Shown one piece after another: positions 7,886-16,268 of a stretch of 64,000 nucleotides of DNA (position 1 is its first letter; every line of letters starts with the position of its first letter). Origin of the DNA: Rhodoferax saidenbachensis (GTDB taxonomy: Bacteria; Pseudomonadota; Gammaproteobacteria; Burkholderiales; Burkholderiaceae_C); NCBI RefSeq assembly GCF_001955715.1, contig NZ_CP019239.1, positions 3,720,001-3,784,000 on the forward strand. The letters run 5' to 3'. The notes beneath the pieces were generated by a model, which did not search any database, was not told the origin of the DNA, and was given only the letters and a program-made list of their open reading frames with translations. The translations under genes and the position numbers were made by a program.

Positions 7886-9270
7886 AAATTATCCGATTCA
7901 ATATGGTTTTTGCGTTCACGCGCTGACCAAGCCCTCAAGCCCTCTTGTTCAAATCTGAATGGTCGAACCTTGAGTCCTGCGGACTCCAAATTGGCAATGA
8001 GCTCGTGCTTACGGAAGGGAGTTACATAGAAGAGGAAAAATCCACCGCCTCCAGCACCCAGCAACTTGCCGCCCAATGCACCATGAGCCAGCGCATCACT
8101 ATAGATAGTGTCCAAACGGCTATTGGAAATTTTGCTGCTGAACTGGCGTTTGAGTTCCCACGCCTCATGCAGGGCCTGCCCGAACTGCAGTAGCCTTCCC
8201 CGCAGTAGATGATTACGCATGCGATAGGTAAGGTCTACATTGGACTGCACTTTTTGCCGGACGGCCTCTTGCCGCATCTGGGTACGCTGGTCCTGATGGA
8301 TGTCGCCCGAGTCATGCGGCGTGGATGTATCAACCAGCACCAGACTCTCCTCCAGTTCCAGAAGCACATCAGATGGAATCCGTAGGGGATGCACAATGTT
8401 TTGCTCCATCCGGAATTCCATGAAATTGAAGCCACCGAACACGGTGGCATATTGGTCTTGCCATCCGCCCGCAATGCCCAAATACAGGCGCTCCGCCTGA
8501 AACGCCAGCTCGGCGAGTTCATGCGAGTCCCACCGGTCCTGGCGAAACTGATTAAAGCAGCCCAGAACGACCGCAGATACCACCGCGGACCCTCCCAAGC
8601 CTGAGTTCATTGGGAAGTCCGAATGCAAGTAAAGCTCAAACCCAAAGTCCGGGTGAATCGCCTTGAGAATCGCTTGTATCAATCCAAAGGGACCTTTTTG
8701 TACCAACGCATGCGTCAAATCTGACGCATTCAAGGTGGCATCAAGATCGCGCGAATGGATAACAATTTTTTCGTCATCGCGCTTGCGCAAAGTTGCGTGA
8801 CTGTAGAGCGAGATGGTGGTGTTGATGACGGCACCACCATCACCTTCGAAGAAATGGGTAAGATCTGAGCCGCCCCCGCCAAAGCTTATTCGCACTGGTG
8901 AGCGTGCACGGGCATACACAGGCTCTTCGGTCTGACGCGGAAGATAGTCCCGACTGACAATCCCTGTAAGTCGCCGACTTTCATCCAGCAGGGGGATGAT
9001 ATGGATGCGATTGTCTAATTGCTTGAGCAGCAATTCACGTGGACTGGCCGCATCTGCCCAAACAAAGTTGGGGTTGGCACAAGACGCAATGGCGGCTGTC
9101 AATTGCGCGCCATCCAGCAAGGTACGGCGCACATCGCCGTCAGTGGCCAGACCGGTGACACGCCCGGTCAGATCCGTAGTAAGCACAATGCCATGCTGAT
9201 TGGCTTCGATCTGCTGTAAAGCATCGCGCAGAGATGCGCCCTCAGAAATTAAAAACAAATCAAGCTTCAC
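7882..9270 (-). CDS. hddA: GHMP kinase (HddA-like) with N-terminal CBS domain pair
   Basis: With the GTG at 9270 the product is 462 residues. Residues about 1-115 are a CBS pair (SLRDALQQIEANQHGIVL, TGLATDGDVRRTLL, LTGIVSRDYL). The rest is a GHMP kinase: ARSPVRISFGGGGSDL, the phosphate-binding MNSGLGGSAVVSA and the C-terminal LLGAGGGGFFLFY. HddA phosphorylates D-glycero-D-manno-heptose 7-phosphate at C1. The GTG is chosen because it overlaps the hddC stop as GTGA, whereas the longer frame would overlap hddC by 40 bases. CBS pairs usually bind adenine nucleotides and are not normally part of HddA; nucleotidyltransferases of related glycan loci often carry them, so domains appear to have been exchanged. 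Confidence 0.85.
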   Translation of the reverse strand: MKLDLFLISEGASLRDALQQIEANQHGIVLTTDLTGRVTGLATDGDVRRTLLDGAQLTAAIASCANPNFVWADAASPRELLLKQLDNRIHIIPLLDESRRLTGIVSRDYLPRQTEEPVYARARSPVRISFGGGGSDLTHFFEGDGGAVINTTISLYSHATLRKRDDEKIVIHSRDLDATLNASDLTHALVQKGPFGLIQAILKAIHPDFGFELYLHSDFPMNSGLGGSAVVSAVVLGCFNQFRQDRWDSHELAELAFQAERLYLGIAGGWQDQYATVFGGFNFMEFRMEQNIVHPLRIPSDVLLELEESLVLVDTSTPHDSGDIHQDQRTQMRQEAVRQKVQSNVDLTYRMRNHLLRGRLLQFGQALHEAWELKRQFSSKISNSRLDTIYSDALAHGALGGKLLGAGGGGFFLFYVTPFRKHELIANLESAGLKVRPFRFEQEGLRAWSARERKNHIESDNL

Positions 9271-9977
9271 AGGATACTTGCTCGCTGAGATTCCATCCAA
9301 CGACAAAAACGAAAGTAATCGTCGGGTATGCCTATATCAATAAAATCAGTCTCGATGGGCTCAGCCTTCAAAATGCCATTGGCTCCCCAAGCAAAAAGGC
9401 TCTTTGTCTCCAGCGAGAATGGCTCTTGGTTCCAAGCCCTAAACAAAGTTACGTCCAAATGGTACAGACCCGCATTGATCCATCCAGGTTGTGCAAGGCC
9501 GCTTTTTTCCACAAACCGGCTGACTACGTGTCCGCTATCAAACAGCACCCCACCATAACGACGCACATCTTCTACTCCGACCACAGCCATGGCGGGTGAT
9601 TCGGCTTGGGCCAGTGCCTGAATGCCGGTCCCTAGCCACGTGTCGGCATTAGTTACCATAAAGTTGCCAGAAATATTCATTACCGACACCGCATTGGCAA
9701 TCGCCCCCCCGGTGCCCATGGGACTGGACTCAACAATCCAATTCACTTCGCAATTTCTAAATAGGTCTTGCTTTTCACTTTTGAGAAAATCAATGACCAA
9801 TTGCGCCTGATGGTGCAAGAGAAATACGAAAGAGGTCAATCCTTGGTTGACCCAATTCTCAATTTGAAACCGGAGAAAAGGCACGCCGTTCACGGGGGCA
9901 AGTGCTTTAGGTACATCCGACACCACAGATCTCAATCGGGTTCCGAAACCGCCAGCCAACACCAACAGTTTAATCAC
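9267..9977 (-). CDS. hddC: Sugar nucleotidyltransferase, HddC-like
   Basis: A 236-residue NTP-transferase. The N-terminal LLVLAGGFGTRLRSVVSDVPKAL is the pyrophosphorylase signature; ESSPMGTGGAIANAV, FMVTNADTW and DIGIPDDYFRF follow as in glucose-1-phosphate-type nucleotidyltransferases. HddC makes GDP-D-glycero-D-manno-heptose from heptose 1-phosphate and GTP. The placement directly before the HddA-like kinase and close to gmhA supports this rather than a glucose or mannose substrate. The start overlaps the methyltransferase stop by four bases and the stop overlaps the kinase start. Confidence 0.82.
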   Translation of the reverse strand: MIKLLVLAGGFGTRLRSVVSDVPKALAPVNGVPFLRFQIENWVNQGLTSFVFLLHHQAQLVIDFLKSEKQDLFRNCEVNWIVESSPMGTGGAIANAVSVMNISGNFMVTNADTWLGTGIQALAQAESPAMAVVGVEDVRRYGGVLFDSGHVVSRFVEKSGLAQPGWINAGLYHLDVTLFRAWNQEPFSLETKSLFAWGANGILKAEPIETDFIDIGIPDDYFRFCRWMESQRASIL

Positions 9978-10831
9978 GAAACTTGCTCCAAATGAGCAAT
10001 CAGCGTGTCACATTTTCCAATGGCGGCCAACGTGTTAGCGTAAGCTTGATTCAACTCTACATTGTCCAAAAAGTTCCATTTTTGATGTCCCCCTGGTTTA
10101 CCCTGACTTAACCAATGCAGGTGATTGGACAATGGATATCGTTGGTATTGCTGCACAGAGATTACGCGCAAACCGGCACGCTCGGCCAAGTCTTGCAAAG
10201 TTTGTGCATTGAACAAAAATAAATGTTGACTCCAATAAGTAAACCGCTGAAAAGCTGACGACGAATACAAAGTGAGAAGCGCATCTTCAGAACTTGGTAC
10301 TTCAACAACCATCCGACCATTTTTGGAGAGTTTCCCCGCCAATGCCTGAAGCATTGCAACAGGGTCTGCAAGATGTTCGATCACGTGGAAGGCGGTAATC
10401 AGATCGAAGCCTCCCCCTGCATCGTCCAAATCAGAGTGAATGCAAATTTTGCCTGCCCAAAACTCACGCACGCGACGTTCGAGCTCTATCCCCACCATGG
10501 AGTTTGACAAAAACTGCGCTTTACTCAAAAACCCACCTGCTCCGCAACCAAAATCTAGTACATTTTTATTGGCGAGCATAGGCTTGAGCATATCGACACG
10601 GCGCTGGTCATCCCAGTCGGTATCTCTCAACCATACTTCCATGGGAACCACGTTGGACCCATGCATATTAGATTCCTCATAGAACCCTGCTTGTATATGG
10701 CTCAGCGAACTCAATGTAACCAAGCCACAATGCGCGCATTGGAGTATTTTCAGAGCAGGTGCATCACGCACCTGTCCATCGCGCTCAGTGAACTCCGTAT
10801 GTCCGCATAGGTAACACTTCCAATCATTCAT
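9974..10831 (-). CDS. Class I SAM-dependent methyltransferase with N-terminal zinc-ribbon-like motif
   Basis: A 285-residue protein. Two CxxC pairs in the first 40 residues (CYLCGH and CAHCGL) form a likely zinc ribbon, then the SAM-binding motif NVLDFGCGAGGFL appears near residue 90 and the FDLITAFHVIEHLADP segment follows, as in Methyltransf_23-type enzymes. This architecture is common among sugar O- or C-methyltransferases of glycan loci. The likely role is methylation of a nucleotide sugar or of the finished glycan. It lies 11 bases downstream of the ABC transporter gene and overlaps the hddC start, so it belongs to the same transcript. Confidence 0.82.
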   Translation of the reverse strand: MNDWKCYLCGHTEFTERDGQVRDAPALKILQCAHCGLVTLSSLSHIQAGFYEESNMHGSNVVPMEVWLRDTDWDDQRRVDMLKPMLANKNVLDFGCGAGGFLSKAQFLSNSMVGIELERRVREFWAGKICIHSDLDDAGGGFDLITAFHVIEHLADPVAMLQALAGKLSKNGRMVVEVPSSEDALLTLYSSSAFQRFTYWSQHLFLFNAQTLQDLAERAGLRVISVQQYQRYPLSNHLHWLSQGKPGGHQKWNFLDNVELNQAYANTLAAIGKCDTLIAHLEQVS

Positions 10832-10842
10832 AGCTTTTCTTT

Positions 10843-12591
10843 CTAAGCGGCAGCACCTACGATATCTCTGTAGGCCCCTATCTTTGCGATTTTTCCACTC
10901 TTCAATTCCACGATCTGCGTACAGTTTTTGAGAGTGGGAACACGGTGCGCAACGATGAGGATGGTGAGCTTCCCACTGAGACTGTCGATCGCCTCCATCA
11001 CCGCTTGCTCGGTATCTCCATCCAAAGCACTGGTAGCCTCATCCAGCACTAGCACTGACGGGCTGTGATAGAGCGCGCGGGCAATGCCAATTCTCTGCCG
11101 CTGGCCACCTGACAGCCGGATACCACGCTCCCCAACCATTGTGTCCAAGCCCTGCGACAACTCATCCACAAACTCGTCTAGTTGCGCTGACTGAATGGCC
11201 TGCAACACAGCTTTCTCATCAATTTGCTCATTCGGCAATCCAAACGCAATGTTTCGACGCAGCGTGTCATCCGTCAGATATATCGTTTGCGGCACATATC
11301 CAATCTGGTTTTGCCAGCCCCGCAAGTCCTGCTGAATGTCTACACCATCCACGCGCACCGTGCCATGGTCAGGTGTCAACAAACCCAGCAGAACATCGAT
11401 CAGCGTACTTTTGCCTGCGCCACTTCCGCCAATAAAACCCACCGATGCTCCGCAAGGAATTGACAATGCGTTGAGGTGCAACGACTCGCACTCTGCCGTT
11501 GGGTAGCGGAAACGAATATCCTCTAAACGCAACTCCTTTTTCAGCGGCAATACCTTTCCAGTTGCCGTTGCGGGTGGTGTGTCCACTAGTTTCATTTCAC
11601 TGAATACAGTGTCAATTACAGGATGCGAGAAACGTACACTCTGTACAGCAGCCATCACCCGATTGATGGAAGGCATGAGCCGGAAAGCTGCTGCAGCAAA
11701 TAAACCCAACGTCGGCAACAACGCGTCCACCTGCTTACCTTGGCTCAACATGATGATGACCAATGCAGCCAATCCAGTGACCGCCAGCAACTCCAGGAAC
11801 AAACGCGGAAAAGCCTGCAAAGTGGATCTGTGCTCAGCCACACGCGTACTGCTGCGATTGTGGACCTTGAACTGCTCAAGGAAATCGTGCTCGCGCCCCA
11901 GTAACTTGACATCTTTGGCGCCGCCAAGACCTTGTTGTAAATGCTGAATTCTCAGACCTTCATGCAGTTGGCTTGCCTTACCCCAACGCTCAATATGCTT
12001 TCGCGTGAACCTATGAAATGCCCAAGCGGAGGCGCCCAGCGCCACCACCACCACCAGAGCCCCCCCAGGCTCCACCCACAATAGAAGCGCGGAAAAGCCG
12101 ACAAGCACCAATGCCTCGGATATCAAAATCAAACCTTGCTGCACCACATTGGTAATCCCGTTGACTGAACTGATAATGTTTCTGATCAACTGTGCTGAGT
12201 TTCGCTGCAAGTGAAAACTATACGGCTGGCGAAGGTATCCAGCGAACAGTCGAAAAGCCAAACTGGCTTGCAAGTCGTGTGCAAAGCGTGACTGACGCCA
12301 CGCCAAAAAACCAAGGAACAATGCCTTGACAGCATAAATTCCGACCAACACCAGCAGCCCACTCACCAGAAGCTGCTCTTGTGTAGGGTTGCCGAAGGTC
12401 CGCAACATCGGAGCGACAAAGGGATACTTGGCAGCCAGATCGCTCTGGGTCATCATGGCCATGGCCGGAATAATGAGCCCAACGCTCAAGGTCTCCAGTA
12501 CCATTCCCACCAGCATGAAACCCAACAATACCCCGGCAGAGCGCCTTTGCTGCGCCGACAAGAGTTGCCAAAGCTTTTTCGAGGTGGTCAT
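10843..12591 (-). CDS. ABC transporter permease/ATP-binding protein, PglK/MsbA-type flippase
   Basis: A 582-residue fused ABC exporter half. The N-terminal part has about six hydrophobic segments (for example GVLLGFMLVGMVLETLSVGL and LLVSGLLVLVGIYAVKALFL). The C-terminal ATPase carries Walker A GGSGAGKST, signature LSGGQRQRIGIARAL, Walker B VLVLDEATSALD and the switch histidine in VAHRV. It works as a homodimer in the inner membrane. PglK-type members flip lipid-linked oligosaccharides, which suits a glycan operon lacking a visible Wzx. ATG 12591 is preferred; a TTG at 12612 would add seven residues. The upstream gene ends 56 bases earlier. Confidence 0.9.
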   Translation of the reverse strand: MTTSKKLWQLLSAQQRRSAGVLLGFMLVGMVLETLSVGLIIPAMAMMTQSDLAAKYPFVAPMLRTFGNPTQEQLLVSGLLVLVGIYAVKALFLGFLAWRQSRFAHDLQASLAFRLFAGYLRQPYSFHLQRNSAQLIRNIISSVNGITNVVQQGLILISEALVLVGFSALLLWVEPGGALVVVVALGASAWAFHRFTRKHIERWGKASQLHEGLRIQHLQQGLGGAKDVKLLGREHDFLEQFKVHNRSSTRVAEHRSTLQAFPRLFLELLAVTGLAALVIIMLSQGKQVDALLPTLGLFAAAAFRLMPSINRVMAAVQSVRFSHPVIDTVFSEMKLVDTPPATATGKVLPLKKELRLEDIRFRYPTAECESLHLNALSIPCGASVGFIGGSGAGKSTLIDVLLGLLTPDHGTVRVDGVDIQQDLRGWQNQIGYVPQTIYLTDDTLRRNIAFGLPNEQIDEKAVLQAIQSAQLDEFVDELSQGLDTMVGERGIRLSGGQRQRIGIARALYHSPSVLVLDEATSALDGDTEQAVMEAIDSLSGKLTILIVAHRVPTLKNCTQIVELKSGKIAKIGAYRDIVGAAA

Positions 12592-12647
12592 GCGGTTCCA
12601 ATGAGCGCCCAATAAGCCTCAAGGCTCATTAGTCAAATGCGAGGAGA

Positions 12648-13577
12648 CTACTTGCGCAGCAAGTCGGCCTTGAAAACCTCAGCGTATTCTTGCAAACACA
12701 CTTTCCAATCGCGCATCAGATTGAGACCGCGTTGATTGAGTTTTAAGTTGACCAATTTTTCGCTTGCAGGGCGCGGCGCAAAGTACTGGCTCTTAAAGTA
12801 GTCCGAGGGAACGACCTTCACTTTGATGGTATCTGCCAACCCCAGGAGCCGAACAAATTCTTGAGCTACTTCAAAGCGACTCGCCGCACCGCCACACACC
12901 TGGTTGTACAGGCCATATTGGTCACTTTCCACAATGCCACACAGTCCATTTGCAAAGTCTACGGTGTACGTAGGCGTTCCCAGTTTGTCATCCACAACGC
13001 ACAGCTCCGTCGCACCAGCCTGAATTTGCTTGTAAATCTTGTTGATGAATTTCTTATCTTTTGCCGGGCCACCGCCCATCATCCACCCCGCACGCAACAC
13101 AAAATGCTTCTTTATCGAAGTGCGCACATATTGCTCACCGTAGTATTTTGACTGTGCGTACACCGACAATGGGTTGGGCGCATGAAAGTCGTGGTAAAGA
13201 TCCCGCTCACCGCCAAAAATACCAGCGGTAGAAATGTACACATAGGGCACGTCCAGCTGCGCTGCAATAAGGCCAAGGTTCTCTGCACCGAATGCATTAG
13301 TAAGCCAAGAGTTTTCCTGCTCCTGTTCGCAATATTCCAAATCGGTAAGCGCAGCCAAGTTGATGATCAATTGCGGCTCGAAATCCAGAATGTGTTTGCG
13401 GATGGCGTTGAAATCTCGCACGTCGGCATATTCGAGCCAATCTTCGATGCAATTGACGTCACTGGCTTTGACTACCGCTCCAACTTTTTGGAGGCGCTGA
13501 TACATGGCATCCCCCAGCATGCCGCCGCATCCTGCCACGTATACGCGTGTTCCACTTTCGATTTTCAAACTATTCAC
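12648..13577 (-). CDS. NAD(P)-dependent sugar reductase, RmlD-like
   Basis: A 309-residue extended SDR. It has the Rossmann motif VAGCGGMLG near residue 14, INLAALTDLEYCEQE as in RmlD, YISTAGIFGG and the catalytic tyrosine-lysine pair in YAQSKYYGE. RmlD reduces dTDP-4-keto-rhamnose, but no rmlA, B or C is present here, so the substrate could be another nucleotide-activated keto sugar. The likely start is GTG 13577, preceded by an AACAGG stretch. This is the first intact gene of the main minus-strand glycan operon, downstream of the gmd-fcl scar. Confidence 0.82.
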   Translation of the reverse strand: MNSLKIESGTRVYVAGCGGMLGDAMYQRLQKVGAVVKASDVNCIEDWLEYADVRDFNAIRKHILDFEPQLIINLAALTDLEYCEQEQENSWLTNAFGAENLGLIAAQLDVPYVYISTAGIFGGERDLYHDFHAPNPLSVYAQSKYYGEQYVRTSIKKHFVLRAGWMMGGGPAKDKKFINKIYKQIQAGATELCVVDDKLGTPTYTVDFANGLCGIVESDQYGLYNQVCGGAASRFEVAQEFVRLLGLADTIKVKVVPSDYFKSQYFAPRPASEKLVNLKLNQRGLNLMRDWKVCLQEYAEVFKADLLRK

Positions 13578-13690
13578 CCTGTTCCATCAAAGCAACGCTA
13601 GATTAGAAATAAACGTATCCGGAAGCTCCGCCCTCCGCCAAACGGAGCGAGACGTGCCTGGAAATCCCTCAATCCACTAAAGGGTTGATT

Positions 13691-13889
13691 CTATCGAAGA
13701 GAAAACTCTCCGTAGGCCCTTTGTAAACCGGTTGGGAGGGGATATTTACCTTCCATCCCAAGCCACCCGCTGTCAATCCACTTGCGAGACGTACCATCGG
13801 GGTTGGCAGAGTCAAAGACGATCTTGCCCGGTTACGCCGGTGATAAGCGCTTTTTTGGAAGTGGACGAAGGAGAGCGGGGGCTGGACAT
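13691..13889 (-). pseudogene. Remnant of gmd (5' end) joined to fcl (3' end), internal deletion
   Basis: Reading leftward from an ATG at 13889 gives MSSPRSPSSTSKKALITGVTGQD in two pieces: a short variable leader, then KKALITGVTGQD, the invariant start of GDP-mannose 4,6-dehydratase (Gmd). The frame then stops at 13812. In another frame, from about 13825 to a TAG at 13691, the translation is KIVFDSANPDGTSRKWIDS and later TGLQRAYGEFSLR. This matches the C-terminal VFDxxxPDGTxRKxxD end of GDP-L-fucose synthase (Fcl). The adjacent gmd and fcl genes therefore appear to have been reduced to their outer ends by one deletion, with a short GGCAAGAT-like homology at the junction. Neither product can be functional. 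Confidence 0.78.
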
Positions 13890-13975
13890 GGGGAGGAGAC
13901 AGTTGAGTCAATGCAAAGAGGGTAGATTATCGCGGACGCGCGGGAAGCGCAGGACGAGCGAAACTTGCAGGGCGA

Positions 13976-15403
13976 TTACCGCCTGCCATAGGTGTCTTCC
14001 AATCGGACAATATCGTCTTCCCCCAGATACCCCCCGCTCTGCACCTCAATGATCTCCAGCGGAATCTTGCCCGGGTTGGCCAGGCGGTGCGTCTGACCTA
14101 GCGGGATGTAGGTACTCTGGTTTTCGCTGAGGGTGAACACCTGGTCTCCATTAGTGACTTCTGCGGTGCCGCGCACCACGATCCAGTGCTCGGCGCGGTG
14201 GCGGTGCAACTGCAGCGATAGGGAGGCGCCAGGGTGCACGCCAATACGCTTGACCAGGTGCCGATCGCCCACGTCAATGCTGTCGTACCAGCCCCAGGGA
14301 CGGGCCACACGCCTGTGCTGCACAGCCTGCGATGCATCCAAAGATTCCAAGACTGCCACAACCTCCTTCACCGCCTCCGCATGGGCAACATCCGCCACCA
14401 GCAGCGCGTCTGGTGTGTCAATGATCAGCAAATTATTCGTGCCCAAGGCCACCACCGGTCTGGCGCCAGCAGCATGGATATAAGTGTTGCAGGCCTTCAG
14501 GTGGTGCGCATTGAAAGCCTGACCCGCAGCGCGATTGCCTTGGGCATCGGGCGTTACCAGGTCGGCCACAGCATTCCAACTTCCCACGTCACTCCAGATG
14601 CCATTGAATGGCAACACGGCCACGTTGGCATGGTGTTCCATGACGGCGTAGTCAATGCTCTGGGAACGGCAAGCCAAAAACAGATCTTTGCCTGGGCGCA
14701 CAAAGGTCTGTGCATTCACCTGGTCTGTGGTGGATGCGGCCATAGCGTCGCGGCAGCTCTGCAAGATATCGGCGGCGTGTGCCACCATCGCGGCAAGCAG
14801 GGTTGAGGCAGAGCACAAAAAGATGCCGGCATTCCACAGCACATCACCCTGCAACAACAGGGCTTGCGCTTGGGCTGCTGCGGGTTTTTCGATAAACCGC
14901 CGCACGTCACGTGCGCCATCTGCGCGTTGTGCGCCCTGGGCGATGTAGCCATAGGCCGTACTGGGAAAACTGGGCGCGACGCCAAAGGTGACGATGGCTC
15001 CGCCCTCGGCCGCAGAGCGGCCACTTTCCACCATCGCCGTGAATGCAAGGGCATCGGGAATGTGGTGGTCCGCCGGACAAAAAAGTAACAGGCTCTCAGA
15101 ATCAACCTGCAAAGCGGCCAGCGTCATGGCTGCCGCGGTGTTACGGGCAGCGGGCTCCAGCACCGTGTGGGCCTTCATGCTCGCCGCCCCCAATGCCTCA
15201 GCCACCAGAAAACGGTGCTCTTCGGCCGCCACACACACCACTTGGTTGCTGATATGCGCCACTCGCTCCAACGTGAGCTGCAGCAAACTCTTGCCATCAA
15301 TCAGCGGCACAAACTGCTTGGGGAAACTCTTGCGGCTCAAAGGCCACAAACGGGTTCCAGAGCCGCCACACAAGATGACAGGGGTAATGGGTGTTTTGCG
15401 CAT
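13976..15403 (-). CDS. manC: Mannose-1-phosphate guanylyltransferase / mannose-6-phosphate isomerase
   Basis: A 475-residue bifunctional type II enzyme. The N-terminal ILCGGSGTRLWPLSR and FPKQFVPL are the nucleotidyltransferase signature, VEKP-type FIEKP and WNAGIF follow, and the C-terminal cupin domain has HPGASLSLQLHRHRAEHWIVVRGTAEV with the metal-binding histidines and Glu. It makes GDP-mannose. ATG 15403 is chosen because the homology begins there; the longer frame adds 12 residues of no recognisable sequence. The gene is followed by a gmd-fcl remnant, so its GDP-mannose is no longer converted to GDP-fucose by neighbours here. It is divergent from the phasin gene. Confidence 0.93.
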   Translation of the reverse strand: MRKTPITPVILCGGSGTRLWPLSRKSFPKQFVPLIDGKSLLQLTLERVAHISNQVVCVAAEEHRFLVAEALGAASMKAHTVLEPAARNTAAAMTLAALQVDSESLLLFCPADHHIPDALAFTAMVESGRSAAEGGAIVTFGVAPSFPSTAYGYIAQGAQRADGARDVRRFIEKPAAAQAQALLLQGDVLWNAGIFLCSASTLLAAMVAHAADILQSCRDAMAASTTDQVNAQTFVRPGKDLFLACRSQSIDYAVMEHHANVAVLPFNGIWSDVGSWNAVADLVTPDAQGNRAAGQAFNAHHLKACNTYIHAAGARPVVALGTNNLLIIDTPDALLVADVAHAEAVKEVVAVLESLDASQAVQHRRVARPWGWYDSIDVGDRHLVKRIGVHPGASLSLQLHRHRAEHWIVVRGTAEVTNGDQVFTLSENQSTYIPLGQTHRLANPGKIPLEIIEVQSGGYLGEDDIVRLEDTYGRR

Positions 15404-15538
15404 TGACTCAAAATATGAAAAAAGGAGCGATGCTCCCACTTGGATTATGAGGCCCAGTTAGAAAGCCCACCCTACACGCAGCGCGTGCCAGCGCGTAGAG
15501 TGCGTTCCATTACAACCCGCTCTTTCAGGAATACGACC

Positions 15539-16138
15539 ATGGTTACCAAGCTGCACAAAAAATCTGCCAAAACAGTCTCCGGCCTGCCACTGCCCGGCGC
15601 AGTGAAAGATTCCGCCCAACAAATCTGGCAAGCCGGCCTCGGCGCGTTCACCCGCGCACAAGCCGAAGGTACCAAGGCTTTTGAAGCCCTGGTCAAGGAA
15701 GGCGTGAGTATCCAGCGCAAGACCCAAGCCGCTGCGGAGGAGAAAATCACTGAAGCCACCACAAAAATGTCCACCATGGCCAATGGCATTTCCTCCAAGG
15801 CCAACGGCCAGTGGGACAAACTGGAAAGCATTTTTGAAGACCGCGTCGCCAAGGCCCTGAACAAGCTGGGCGTGCCCTCCGCCAAAGATGTGAACGCGCT
15901 GATCGCCCGCATCGACGACCTGAACAAGGCCGTACAAAAGCTATCCACCAAGGCCCCTGCTGCCAAGCCAGTGGCCAAGGCGGCAGCACCCAAGCCCGTC
16001 GCTGCCAAGAAGAAAGCCCCCGTCAAAGCGGCTGCCCCAAAGGCAAAAGCAAAGGCCACGCCCAAAGCCGCTACCAAGCGCACCGCCCCCACTGCCCAGG
16101 CCCAGGAAGCCGCAGTGACGGCGCCTGCCCAAGCTTGA
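15539..16138 (+). CDS. Phasin-family polyhydroxyalkanoate granule protein
   Basis: A 199-residue protein. Residues about 15-145 form the amphipathic helical phasin region (AVKDSAQQIWQAGLGAFTRAQAEG, with alternating hydrophobic positions), and the C-terminal 55 residues are a low-complexity Ala/Lys/Pro tail like that of PhaF and histone H1-like proteins, which binds DNA non-specifically. Such proteins coat PHA granules and may tether them to the nucleoid. ATG 15539 has CAGGAA upstream; the longer frame would start inside the manC promoter region. A strong hairpin follows the gene. The nearby PHA-granule-type protein and wax ester synthase support a storage role. Confidence 0.88.
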   Translation: MVTKLHKKSAKTVSGLPLPGAVKDSAQQIWQAGLGAFTRAQAEGTKAFEALVKEGVSIQRKTQAAAEEKITEATTKMSTMANGISSKANGQWDKLESIFEDRVAKALNKLGVPSAKDVNALIARIDDLNKAVQKLSTKAPAAKPVAKAAAPKPVAAKKKAPVKAAAPKAKAKATPKAATKRTAPTAQAQEAAVTAPAQA

Positions 16139-16162
16139 TAGTCCGGCCCGCGTGCCAACTCT

Positions 16163-16192
16163 GCAAAAAGGGCGCACAAGCGCCCTTTTTGC
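16163..16192 (+). terminator. Hairpin terminator after the phasin gene
   Basis: A 12-bp perfect stem, GCAAAAAGGGCG with CGCCCTTTTTGC, encloses a 6-base loop 24 bases after the phasin stop. The run of T lies inside the 3' arm, giving an intrinsic terminator shape usable mainly on the plus strand. Confidence 0.8.
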
Positions 16193-16268
16193 ATTCCACC
16201 TTTCTCCCACACATTGACTCTGCTGCATCGCAACAAAAAAGCGCTGCACGGCCATCTACACTTTGCCC

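Noticed and set aside
13605..13975. Possible insertion-sequence or intron fragment between manC and the RmlD-like gene
   Set aside because: Translation in two frames shows Gmd and Fcl ends instead, which explains the sequence without a mobile element.
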